From an uncultured Chryseobacterium sp. (lineage in GTDB: Bacteria > Bacteroidota > Bacteroidia > Flavobacteriales > Weeksellaceae), in assembly GCF_913776365.1 (NCBI RefSeq), contig NZ_CAJYMO010000227.1:1-47163 (forward strand): 47,163 bases of DNA, in the 5' to 3' direction. Positions 7,588 through 16,640 of this stretch are shown here, piece after piece. Under the pieces are notes generated by a model that searched no databases, had not been told where the DNA came from, and saw only the letters and a list, made by a program, of their open reading frames with translations. A program made the translations under genes and the position numbers. Every line of letters starts with the position of its first letter. The first letter of the stretch is position 1.

Positions 7588-10500
7588 ATGCCTGAAACAG
7601 AAATCAACTTTACCGATCCCGTTGCGGATCTTAACAGCTGGCCCGCGATGAAAACCGGCTGGCACATCATCTTCCCGGATGGCAAGCCCACCCTGGAAGT
7701 CCGTTTTCTTTTTAACACGGTTGAGTACTTCGGCCTCCTGAAAGTTAAGGTGCAAGACCTTGAAAACAGGATACTGACCGCTGTCTATACCTTGCCACCG
7801 GATCCTGATGCTGCGGTCGACAAAGCCTGTTATTCTTTTGATGCAAACATCAGCATCCTCGGCATTACGCTGAATGACGATAACAGGTCGGTTGATATTG
7901 CGGTTGGCAATATACCGCAGAATGCCCCTGTTACCCTGTCGGTCAATGAAATGAAATTTCCCGGAACAGAGGAAGGGTATTCCGGTTCGGCGGCCTTTTC
8001 CACAAATGCGGAATACAAAGGGGATTCTTCAATGAGCATTAAAGCAACCGCCGGCAAGGATCTGTACGGAAAAGTTTTAAAAATTACTGATCCTGAGCAA
8101 AAGGCAAAGCTTATGCTAAAATCGGGGCTGTTTCCGGAGACTGCTTTTATGCTGAATGATAAAGATTTTGATCTTTGGCTTAAAAATATTTTCGCTTTTC
8201 TGGAAGCCTTATCAGAGGAGAATTCCGTGGCAGATATGCCTGTAGGGATGCATCAGCTCCGCTTTACGGTAGATCCCGCTGCCGTATGCAAAGATGCGGT
8301 TTCCGGGCTTTTCCTGATCCCTTATCCGGAAGGCGGGCGGACGCCTGATTTAGCAGATAGAGCGATGGGTATTCCGCTCTTACCAGGTTCTCCGGAGGGA
8401 GATCCCGGCTATACCGAATTTGTGGAACAGCTCGAGAGCATATTTCCGCCTGAAGAGGAAGTGAGGGTGGCTTTTGAAAAGGGCAGTGGTGAAAAACCGG
8501 ATATTGAAAATGTGCCTGCCTGGGCGGTGCGTCTTGCCGCAAAGGAAGCTTCCGCATCTGCCGTTGCCTACCGGATGGAAGATCAGGATACGGCCGTTCT
8601 GTTTGCGCCCAGACCGGTCTTTACGAGCCTGCTCAGCAAAGAGAATATTCCGGCTCCCGTCTTTCATCCTGCCACCGGGCTGGATTTCAGCGACGGGCGC
8701 ACAATGGTGTATAAAGATGTCGATCTGAACCTGTGGTTCAGGGAATTCTTTAAACATTTCGATTCCCTTGCGGATCCTGCCTACGAGGAATGGCTGAAAC
8801 TGAAAGAGGACGGTACGGATCAGGGAATGACATTCGGGGAAAAGCTGGAAAGTCAGCGGCTAAGGCTGGCAGGGCTTCTTAAAACCCTGCTGGTCACGGT
8901 TTCTGAGGGCGAAACGGCCGCTGCCGGAGAAATTCAGGAGCATTTCAGCAAATGGGTATCCGGAAAGCTTTCCCTTTTCTATGAGCTGAAATCAGTTGTA
9001 CCGCTTAAATCAGCAGTCAATCCGAACAATCTTGCCACAGGGCATCTTTCGGGTCAGCTTATTCCGGATTCCTGGGAAGGCAACGGAATCCCTGCCATCA
9101 GAACGGCTGTTACGGATCTTCCGCTGCACAAGGGCGGATCTGCCAATCTGTATATGATGCTGTATGCCCCGGCGGAAACACCGGAAAACAGCCTCCGGCT
9201 TCCGGTTTCTCCGGAACTTTCCTATCAGGCCGTTTCGGTGGAGGACTGCAGGATCAGGCAGGGAACTACGGAAACACCGCCGGTATCGTTTGGATTCTTT
9301 ACAGGGGACCATCCGTTATTTTCGGTGCGGAAACTTACCGGTGCGCCCACACAGGTACCGCTTCCCTTACATCAAAATCCGGTAACCCCGGTAATTTTTT
9401 CACCGGCAGGGAATCTGACGGATCCCGGAGACAACTTCCCGTCCGGTCTCCTGCAATGGGACTTCCGGTTTTCTTATGATCACCAGAACCTGCAAGACAA
9501 GGTGTACTTCACTGTTTATGACCATCAGCATGAATCCGTTGAAAGTGAGGCCGGGCAGCAGAACTTCAGTGCCTTTGATGAACTGGCTCAGTTACTATAC
9601 CTTCTTCCTCAGTTTCAGGAAGCCTTTCAAAAACTTACCCTCACCACGCCCGGCAGTACGCCTGCTGCCATTCCCGGGGCACAAACATTGCTGAAAACCT
9701 ATACCGGAATGACGGACCGGTTCATCAGCCGCATTTCCGTTGACGAATGGCAGGGAGGCCATCCGGACGGCAGGAAGCATGAAGATCCGGAAGGCCTGTT
9801 TTCCTTTACGATTAAAGAGGATGTGGCCCGGATAGACCATACGGATGATGCCCTGATCATGCTGATCGGAATGTCAGATAAAGCAGCTGCCCTGTACGGA
9901 CGTCCCGAAATACAGATCGAGGGATATGAAACCAGGTGTTTCAACAACCCGGAAACCCTGCCGGAAACCGAGGCTTATTATTTTACCCGGAACGGCCGGC
10001 CGTTATCCTCTACAGAAGCCGGAAACAATGGGATCCGGTCCCGGACCATTGCATTAAAGGGAATGAATATCATAGACAGGAATACGGTGTCCGTGTCAGC
10101 GTTCATCAAAAGAAATGAGGAACTGCTTCCCGGTAAACCCGTAAATCAGGGGTTTGTCATGAAGAGTCCAACACATATCCTGCCTGCTTTTTTTATGGAG
10201 GTTATGCATCACGACGCTGTTGATATCACCTCCTTTGCTCCTGCCGGTCACCGTACCTATCCGCTGCAGCAGTACCTGAGCTTCCTGTTCAGCTGGCTCC
10301 TGCAGAAAAATAAGGAGGCGGAACTGAATTTCAGCATGGCTGTCAACTATGAGTATACACTGGCCGGTACCGGAATACCTTTGCAGCTCCCGGTATTGCT
10401 GGTTCCTGATACCGTATTAACTGATCCCGCCAACCGGAATGCTGCAGATCCCGAAATTGCCGTATCGCTGGCGGCATCTGTCAATACATGGTTACAGACC

Positions 10501-10626
10501 CATATTCCGGATCAGGAAAATGCCACCCTGATAATGGACCTGTCGCTATATCGAAACGGCGGTCCGAAGCAACCGCTGTTCAGGTTATCCCGACTGTTTC
10601 TTAGAATGGAAGATCTTAAACCATAA
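7588..10626 (+). CDS. Orphan 1012-residue protein of unknown function
   Basis: The product is not recognised. It starts MPETEINFTDPVADLNSWPAMKTG, has no signal peptide or membrane helix, and ends in LSRLFLRMEDLKP, so it is probably cytoplasmic. The middle alternates beta-rich segments (LEVRFLFNTVEYFGLLKVKV, LLQWDFRFSYDHQN) with helical ones (FDLWLKNIFAFLEALSEEN, LNLWFREFFKHFDSL). These two similar LWxxxFxxF segments, near residues 197 and 380, may mark an internal duplication. Tryptophans and prolines are frequent. It stands alone with repeat-filled DNA on both sides and its own terminator. No catalytic motif is visible. Confidence 0.8.
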   Translation: MPETEINFTDPVADLNSWPAMKTGWHIIFPDGKPTLEVRFLFNTVEYFGLLKVKVQDLENRILTAVYTLPPDPDAAVDKACYSFDANISILGITLNDDNRSVDIAVGNIPQNAPVTLSVNEMKFPGTEEGYSGSAAFSTNAEYKGDSSMSIKATAGKDLYGKVLKITDPEQKAKLMLKSGLFPETAFMLNDKDFDLWLKNIFAFLEALSEENSVADMPVGMHQLRFTVDPAAVCKDAVSGLFLIPYPEGGRTPDLADRAMGIPLLPGSPEGDPGYTEFVEQLESIFPPEEEVRVAFEKGSGEKPDIENVPAWAVRLAAKEASASAVAYRMEDQDTAVLFAPRPVFTSLLSKENIPAPVFHPATGLDFSDGRTMVYKDVDLNLWFREFFKHFDSLADPAYEEWLKLKEDGTDQGMTFGEKLESQRLRLAGLLKTLLVTVSEGETAAAGEIQEHFSKWVSGKLSLFYELKSVVPLKSAVNPNNLATGHLSGQLIPDSWEGNGIPAIRTAVTDLPLHKGGSANLYMMLYAPAETPENSLRLPVSPELSYQAVSVEDCRIRQGTTETPPVSFGFFTGDHPLFSVRKLTGAPTQVPLPLHQNPVTPVIFSPAGNLTDPGDNFPSGLLQWDFRFSYDHQNLQDKVYFTVYDHQHESVESEAGQQNFSAFDELAQLLYLLPQFQEAFQKLTLTTPGSTPAAIPGAQTLLKTYTGMTDRFISRISVDEWQGGHPDGRKHEDPEGLFSFTIKEDVARIDHTDDALIMLIGMSDKAAALYGRPEIQIEGYETRCFNNPETLPETEAYYFTRNGRPLSSTEAGNNGIRSRTIALKGMNIIDRNTVSVSAFIKRNEELLPGKPVNQGFVMKSPTHILPAFFMEVMHHDAVDITSFAPAGHRTYPLQQYLSFLFSWLLQKNKEAELNFSMAVNYEYTLAGTGIPLQLPVLLVPDTVLTDPANRNAADPEIAVSLAASVNTWLQTHIPDQENATLIMDLSLYRNGGPKQPLFRLSRLFLRMEDLKP

Positions 10627-10641
10627 GTATTCCCCAAAACC

Positions 10642-10675
10642 AAAAGCTGTCCGGAAAGACAGCTTTTCGGTTTTC
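10642..10675 (+). terminator. Terminator after the 1012-residue gene
   Basis: Arms AAAAGCTGTC (10642-10651) and GACAGCTTTT (10658-10667) with a six-base loop are followed by CGGTTTTC, 16 bases after the stop codon. The A/T flanks make it potentially bidirectional. Confidence 0.8.
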
Positions 10676-10876
10676 AAGAGGAAGGCCTTCATCTTGGCAT
10701 TTTTGGAGAGGGTGTTTTCATGAGGCTGGTTTTCATCATCCTGAGGGTATTCAGATCCCTCTGGTGTTTTTGATACGATGATTTTTTTAATGCAAAGTTG
10801 AATGGTCATTGCGCCTGTTTTTAAGGAAGCAAAGCGGCAGAGCCGGTGATAATGCGCACGGCTTATGAGGACTCTT

Positions 10877-11077
10877 CATCAGATCAGCCTGCTGATCCAG
10901 CTTGCTTTCTTATGCTGGGCATCAGGAGAAATAAACTTTGCGTTTACAATATAGGAGTGACAGTTCTTGGAATCCGCATCCATTTCGGCTGAAGCCGGTC
11001 TCTCTGTTGCATCGGTGGGAACGGGTTGAAACCCGTTCCTATTGATTCCCATTCAATACAAACGGACTTCAGTCCAT
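10877..11077. repeat. Cluster of dispersed hairpin repeats
   Basis: CATCAGATCAGCCTGCTGATCC (10877-10898) contains the palindrome GATCAGC-CT-GCTGATC. GAACGGGT-TGAA-ACCCGTTC spans 11019-11038 with perfect eight-base arms. An imperfect ACGGAC-TTCA-GTCCAT hairpin spans 11062-11077. All share style or sequence with hairpins near 7.2 kb and 36.4 kb. They lead directly into the tandem array. Confidence 0.65.
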
Positions 11078-11091
11078 TTATCATTTATAGT

Positions 11092-13190
11092 GTAACTCCG
11101 GCTCCGCTCCGCCACCGGATTGGATTAAGCTGAGCAAAAAAAATCGTAGATTTTTAAAACTTCTGTATGCTCTTCTTCACATAGCGAGTAAGCTTTTCTG
11201 CAGTATGCATGTCTTTTGTGACTTTTGACTGCGTCGAACCTCCGGTTTGTGGTTACCCTTCAGCAGGCCGGGGCTTCGAGTGCCTCAGCCACCTCAGTTG
11301 AGCTAACTAACTACCTGAAAAATCTTTGATTTTTCATCTGATGTGTTCTGAAATATACGCACCACAAACCTCTAAAATCTCATGTGACTCATGTGTTACT
11401 CTTCTGCACGTTGTAACTCCGGCTCCGCTCCGCCACCGGATTGGATTAAGCTGAGCAAAAAAAATCGTAGATTTTTAAAACTTCTGTGCGCTCTTCTTCA
11501 CATAGCGAGTAAGCTTTTCTGCAGTATGCATATCTTTTGTGACTTTTGTGGTTAACACTAAGTAGGTTGTGGCTGTGGTTTCGGCTACTCTCCGCCACCG
11601 GATTGAGTAAGTTCATCAATAAAAATCTTTGATTTTTAATCTGATGTGTTCTGAAATATACGCAGCACAAACCTCTACAATCTTATGTGACTTATGTGTT
11701 AATCCTCAGCAGTCCGGGGCTTCGGATATTTCAGCTAACCTCAGTTGAGTTAAGCCAACCACCTGAAAAATCTTTGATTTTTCATCTGATGTGTTCTGAA
11801 ATACACGCAGCACAAACCTCTACAATCTCATGTGACTCATGTGTTACTCTTCTTCACTTTGTGACTCCGGCTCCGCTCCGCCACCGGATTGGATTAAGTT
11901 AAGCAAAAAAAAATCTTAGATTTTTAAAACTTCTGTGCGCTCTTTTTCACATAGCCAGTAAGCTTTTTCTGCAATATGCATGTCTTTTGTGACTTTTGTG
12001 GTTAACCCTCAGAAGGCCAGGCTTCGAGTGCCTCAGCCACCTAAGTTGAGCTAACTAACTACCTGAAAAATCTTTGATTTTTCATCTGATGTGTTCTGAA
12101 ATATACGCACCACAAACCTCTAAAATCTCATGTTACTCATGTGTTACTCTTCTGCACGTTGTAATTCCGGCTCCGCTCCGCCACCGGATTGGATTAAGCT
12201 GAGCAGTAAAAATCTTTGATTTTTAAAACTTCTGTGCGCTCTTTTTCATATAGCGAGTAAGCTTTTTCTGCAGTATACATGTCTTTTGTGACTTTTGTGG
12301 TTAACCCTCATTAGGCCGGGGCTTCGAGTGCCTCAGCCACCTCAGTTGAGTTAAGTCAACACCCTGAAAAATCTTTGATTTTTCATCTGATGTGTTCTGA
12401 AATATACGCACCACAAACCTCTGAAATCTCATGTGACTCATGTGTTACTCTTCTGCACGTTGTAACTCCGGCTCCGCTCCGTCACCGGATTGGATTAAGC
12501 TGAGCAAAAAAAATCTTAGATTTTTAAAACTTCTGTGTGCTCTTTTTCACATAGCGAGTAAGCTTTTCTGCAGTACGCATATCTTTTGTGACTTTTGTGG
12601 TTAACACTAAATAGGTTGTGGCTGTGGTTTCGGCTACTCTCCGCCACCGGATTGAGTAAGTTCAGCAATAAAAATCTTCGATTTTTAATCTGATGTGTTC
12701 TAAGATAAACGCAACACAAACCTCTAAAATCTTATGTGACTTATGTGTTAATCCTCAGCAGGCCAGTGTTTCGGGTATTTAGTGCCCTCAGTTGAGCTAA
12801 GCCAAGCACCTGAAAAATCTTCGATTTTTAATCTGATGTGTTCTAAGATATACGCAGCACAAACCTCTACAATCTTATGTGACTCATGTGTTAATCCTCA
12901 GCAGGCCAGTTTTTCGGGTATTTCAGCCCCCTCAGTTGAGCTAAGCCAACCACCTGAAAAATCTTCGATTTTTAATCTGATGTGTTCTGAAATATACGCA
13001 GCACAAACCTCTACAATCTTATGTGACTCATGTGTTAATCCTCAGCAGGCCAGTGTTTCGGGTATTTCAGCCCCCTCAGTTGAGCTAAGCCAACCACCTG
13101 AAAAATCTTCGATTTTTAATCTGATGTGTTCTGAAATATACGCAACACAAACCTCTACAATCTCATGTGACTCATGCGTTAATCCTCTGC
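11092..13190. repeat. 2.1-kb array of about 14 degenerate ~145-bp units
   Basis: Each unit has a small palindrome of the form AAAATC-NNN-GATTTT, and I count 14 (near 11139, 11321, 11459, 11622, 11766, 11905, 12065, 12206, 12365, 12505, 12669, 12815, 12959 and 13102). Spacing is mostly 138-164 bases. In the first part two unit types alternate. One begins GTAACTCCGGCTCCGCTCC (11092, 11413, 11861, 12161, 12462). The other carries CCTCAGTTGAGCTAA. The last three units (12751, 12894, 13038) are nearly identical, 143-144 bases each. Each ends in a TGTGACTCATGTGTTA-like segment. The final unit runs into the stop codon of the AraC gene. Long open frames across the array are a by-product of unit length 144, which is divisible by three. 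Confidence 0.9.
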
Positions 13191-13192
13191 CG

Positions 13193-14056
13193 TTACGAAG
13201 CACCCCTTCCCGAAGGCGGATACCCGAATTTCTGTTTAAAGGCATACGAAAAATGCGACAGGCTCCGGAAGCCCACTTCAAGATACACCTCCGAGGCTTT
13301 CCGGTTTTTGGTACTGATGAGGTAGCGGGCCTGGTCCAGCCTTTTTTCCTGCAGCCACTGCCGGGGTGCCGAGCCGAAGACCTGCCGGAAATCCCTTTTG
13401 AAGGCCGACAGGCTGCGGCCGGTCAGCTGTGCGAACTGTTCCACGGGAATATTGAATTGGAAATGGTTCAGCATAAACTTTTCGAGGTCGATTTTATGCG
13501 GTGCTGAAAAGTCGAACAGGAAGTTCCGAAGTTCCGGCATGGCCCGGAGGAGCAGGAGGATCGCTTCTTTCACTTTCAGAAGGCCCAGCGCATCGGTGGT
13601 TTCAGTTCCGGCATGGCGGGCGTACGGAACCACCGACCGGAAATAGCCTTTCAGGTAATCATTGACGGGGATTTCCCGGTTGCGCGGACCCGGACAGGGA
13701 CCATCGGGTTCCAGGCCTTCTTCCAGCGCGATGGTGCGCAGCAGGTCTTCCTGCAGGGAAATGACGATGGTTTCATAGGGTGCGCCCGGCGGCGGAACCT
13801 TGGTCATGGTGCCCACCTGGTTTTTCCCGATCAGCAGCAGCTGCCCGCCGTTGATGGTAATGGTCTGGCCGGGAGTTTCCAGCGTGAACTGTCCTGAAAC
13901 CTGGTAGATCAGGGTAGGGTGGTTCCACAGGGAAACCTTCTCCCGCCGCACCGCCGAAAGGTAGGAATAGAAAATAACGCCTGGCCATATCTCTTCCGGA
14001 CTGTCCGTCATAGCATGTGATGTTATATTATATGGTAGTATATCGTGTCCTGTCAT
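13193..14056 (-). CDS. AraC-family transcriptional regulator
   Basis: The 287-residue protein has an N-terminal cupin-like sensor region (TLIYQVSGQFTLETPGQ, GQLLLIGKNQVGT). Its C-terminal AraC/HTH_18 domain has two helix-turn-helix units (EQFAQLTGRSLSAFKRDF and ASEVYLEVGFRSLSHFSYAF, ending FKQKFGYPPSGRGAS). The start codon follows the aldo/keto reductase stop codon without a gap, so the two are probably one transcript. An internal ATG at MTDSPEEIW could be the true start. It likely controls its own operon or the reductase, with an unknown small-molecule signal. The satellite-like array begins immediately after its stop codon. Confidence 0.9.
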   Translation of the reverse strand: MTGHDILPYNITSHAMTDSPEEIWPGVIFYSYLSAVRREKVSLWNHPTLIYQVSGQFTLETPGQTITINGGQLLLIGKNQVGTMTKVPPPGAPYETIVISLQEDLLRTIALEEGLEPDGPCPGPRNREIPVNDYLKGYFRSVVPYARHAGTETTDALGLLKVKEAILLLLRAMPELRNFLFDFSAPHKIDLEKFMLNHFQFNIPVEQFAQLTGRSLSAFKRDFRQVFGSAPRQWLQEKRLDQARYLISTKNRKASEVYLEVGFRSLSHFSYAFKQKFGYPPSGRGAS

Positions 14057-15028
14057 TTACCGTTGCAGATAGGTGTCGCCCCGGATCTCACCGATGGCAA
14101 ATGCCTGGTCCAGCAGTGCCAGTTCCTCGGGGGTGAAGGTCATCTGAACCGCTGCGATATTCTCCGGCAGCCTCGACGGCCGGCTCATGCTCACCAGCGG
14201 CATGATGTTAGGACTCTGGTTTTTCACCCAGGCAATGGCCAGCTGTGCTGCGGTGCAGTCTTTCTGTTCTGCCAGCTGTTTCAGGAGTTCCGCTTTTTCC
14301 AGGTTGTGGACCAGGTTCTCGCCCCGGAACCGGGAAAAGGCGTTGCGGTAATCATCTGACGGCAGCGGAGCCTTTAGGGTGCCGGTCAGCAGTCCTTCGG
14401 CGGTGTTAGCGAAGGCGACTACACCGATGCCCAGTTCTTCCGCTACAGGCAGCAGGTCTTTCTCGATCTGGCGGTCGGCCAGGGAATAGGCGATTTCCAA
14501 AGCGCTGATCGGGTGGATGTCATTGGCCTTACGGAGCTGATCAGCGGTAATTTCCGAAACGCCGATGTATTTTACTTTTCCTTCCTGTACGAGATCGGCC
14601 ACGGTACCGATGATATCTTCGATGGGGACACTGCCGTCCATCCGGCTCGGCTGGTAAAGGTCGATCGTATCGGTTCCGAGCCGGGTGAGGGAATAATTGA
14701 TGAAATTCTTAATGGAAAGTGGCCGGAGGTCCATCCCGAGCGGCTGCCCGTTGTGGAAGACCGCTCCGAATTTCACGCTGATAAACGCTTCGTCCCTTCT
14801 GCCCTTGATGGCTTTCCCGATCAGCAGCTCATTATGCCCGGCCCCGTAAAAGTCGCCGGTGTTCAGAAAACGGATGCCGTTGTCTAGTGCCTGTTGTATC
14901 GTGGCTATACCTTCCGCCTCATCCGGCACCGGTCCGCCCCAGATCGAAGACATCCGCATGCAGCCCAGCCCAAGCCCCGCTACCCACGGACCCTCCTGTC
15001 CCAATTGTATTTTTGTGATCTTGTTCAT
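14057..15028 (-). CDS. Aldo/keto reductase, catalytic His replaced
   Basis: From MNKITKIQLGQEG the protein is 323 residues. A longer frame upstream to 15142 lacks plausible protein sequence. The AKR barrel motifs are clear: GLGLGCMRMSS, NTGDFYGAGHNELLIGKA with the catalytic Tyr, FISVKFG with the Lys, and EEGK-like QEGKVKYIGVSEI. The NADPH-binding end contains MPLVSMSRPSRLPENI. Where most relatives have a His in a YYQHR-like motif, this protein reads DLYQPSRMD. The usual tetrad is therefore incomplete. Some AKR subgroups share such a substitution. It should reduce an aldehyde or ketone, or act in reverse, with NADP(H); substrate unknown. It lies in front of the AraC gene and is divergent from dndC. 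Confidence 0.88.
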   Translation of the reverse strand: MNKITKIQLGQEGPWVAGLGLGCMRMSSIWGGPVPDEAEGIATIQQALDNGIRFLNTGDFYGAGHNELLIGKAIKGRRDEAFISVKFGAVFHNGQPLGMDLRPLSIKNFINYSLTRLGTDTIDLYQPSRMDGSVPIEDIIGTVADLVQEGKVKYIGVSEITADQLRKANDIHPISALEIAYSLADRQIEKDLLPVAEELGIGVVAFANTAEGLLTGTLKAPLPSDDYRNAFSRFRGENLVHNLEKAELLKQLAEQKDCTAAQLAIAWVKNQSPNIMPLVSMSRPSRLPENIAAVQMTFTPEELALLDQAFAIGEIRGDTYLQR

Positions 15029-15272
15029 CCCCCAAAGGTAAGGGGTTTTGAAGAAAGTTGGTTTCGTGAGTGGCCCAGGTTTTTTTGGTGGGTGGGCCAT
15101 AGTATTTATGAGACTATAAACCTTTATATAGAAGTATTTCAAGAAGTTAATTTATAGTACGTTGAATTGTAATAGATTGTGTTTATAAGTGAATTTTAAG
15201 TCGATTCTCTCGATATATTTCCCTAAATTTGACATGAAATTTACTTGGAAAAGTATTGCCAAATTGAAGAAA

Positions 15273-16640
15273 ATGCAGCAAATTAAAAGCAAAAAAATAG
15301 AAGGAATTATTGATCAGATTATTGATCAATATGCATATGCAGACAGATCAGAAAGACCATGGGTAATTGGATTCAGTGGTGGAAAAGATTCAACAGTTTT
15401 ATTAATGTTAGTATGGATTGCTTTACAAAGGGTTAGAGAACAATTACCTTATCCTTTTCAGTTGAAAAGAAAGGTTTATGTAGTTTGCAATGATACTATG
15501 GTTGAAAATCCTATACTTGCAGATTACGTTCAAAACGTACTTAAAAAAATAGACGAAGAAGCAAGAAATCAAGATTTGCCTATTTTTGTCAAAAGAACAA
15601 CTCCAAAATTGGAAGAAACTTTTTGGATTAATGTAATTGGCAAGGGATATCCTGTACCAAACAATTCTTTTAGATGGTGTACTGATAAATTAAAGATCAG
15701 ACCTACTTCCAGTTTTCTGTTGGATCAGGTTGATGAAATGGGAGAGGCAATTGTACTTTTAGGAACACGTTACGATGAAAGTGCGACCAGAGAAAGGTCA
15801 ATCAGAAAGCATGAAGTAACAGGAAGAAGACTTTCAAAACATACCACTTCACCCAATACTTATACTTATGCTCCTATCAAGGAGATGAGAATGGAAGAAG
15901 TTTGGTATGTTATCAATACTGTTCCGTCTCCTTGGGGATTTGATAATTCTATTCTTTTTCAAATTTATTCGGATGCAAGTGCTGATGATTATGAATGTCC
16001 TACAGTAGTTACAGATAAACAGCATACATCATGCGGTCAAAGTCGATTTGGATGTTGGACCTGTACTGTTGTTAAAAATGATAAATCCATGAATGCTTTG
16101 GTAAATAATGGGAGAAACTGGATGCAGCCATTATTAGATTTTAGAAACAGGTTAGTAGAAAACCGTAATCTTTCTGAAAATAGAATGGATACAAGAAGAA
16201 ATGGGCAAATTGCAATAAATGAAGATGGTGGTAATAATGGGACCTATAACATCATGTATCGAAAGGAAATCTTAAGAGATTTATTGAAAGTACAAAAAGA
16301 AATACAAAAAGAAAGACCTGATATCACACTTATTAACAATCAAGAATTAATTGCCATTCAGGTTATCTGGAACAGAGATCTGTTTTTTGATCATACTGTT
16401 GGGAATATCTACAAGGAAATATATGGTAGAGAAATTAGTACCAATAATATAAAAACACTAGATCATACTGAAAAAAGAATTATTCGGGAAGTTTGTGAAG
16501 ATGATATGAAGTATTATGATCTGATAGATAATTTAATTTCATTACAGGAAACAAAAACTTTATTAATATCAAAATATGGATTGCATAATGATATTGAAAG
16601 GAGAATTGAAAAATTTGCAGTGTTAGAAAAGAATTTATAA
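15273..16640 (+). CDS. dndC: DNA phosphorothioation protein DndC (PAPS-reductase-like ATPase)
   Basis: DndC activates DNA for sulfur insertion using ATP and carries an iron-sulfur cluster. The PP-loop SGGKDS (residues 35-40 from the chosen start) follows RPWVIGF, the usual DndC opening. The cysteines expected to hold the cluster are visible: C136 in FRWCTDKLK, then C254, C261 and C264 in CGQSRFGCWTCTVVKNDKSM. Length (455 aa) fits the family. The ATG at 15273 is chosen because family members start about 25-30 residues before RPWV and because a TAnnTTTG-like box at 15224-15231 would put the transcript start after the earlier ATG at 15234. GTG at 15189 and ATG at 15234 remain possible. Its stop overlaps the dndD start by one base. 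It is AT-rich relative to the reductase gene on its left. Confidence 0.95.
   Translation: MQQIKSKKIEGIIDQIIDQYAYADRSERPWVIGFSGGKDSTVLLMLVWIALQRVREQLPYPFQLKRKVYVVCNDTMVENPILADYVQNVLKKIDEEARNQDLPIFVKRTTPKLEETFWINVIGKGYPVPNNSFRWCTDKLKIRPTSSFLLDQVDEMGEAIVLLGTRYDESATRERSIRKHEVTGRRLSKHTTSPNTYTYAPIKEMRMEEVWYVINTVPSPWGFDNSILFQIYSDASADDYECPTVVTDKQHTSCGQSRFGCWTCTVVKNDKSMNALVNNGRNWMQPLLDFRNRLVENRNLSENRMDTRRNGQIAINEDGGNNGTYNIMYRKEILRDLLKVQKEIQKERPDITLINNQELIAIQVIWNRDLFFDHTVGNIYKEIYGREISTNNIKTLDHTEKRIIREVCEDDMKYYDLIDNLISLQETKTLLISKYGLHNDIERRIEKFAVLEKNL

Noticed and set aside
11092..13190. CRISPR array
   Set aside because: Units are ~145 bases with degenerate sequence throughout and no short identical repeats separated by unique spacers. 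No cas gene is nearby.
12782..13507. 241-codon open frame on the plus strand through the array and the AraC gene
   Set aside because: The first part is the 144-base repeat unit translated three times, open because 144 is divisible by three. The rest is antisense to the AraC helix-turn-helix gene.
15189..15272. Upstream GTG and ATG starts for dndC
   Set aside because: They would add 28 or 13 residues not expected in DndC, and a promoter-like TAAATTTG lies between them and the chosen start. They are kept only as alternatives.
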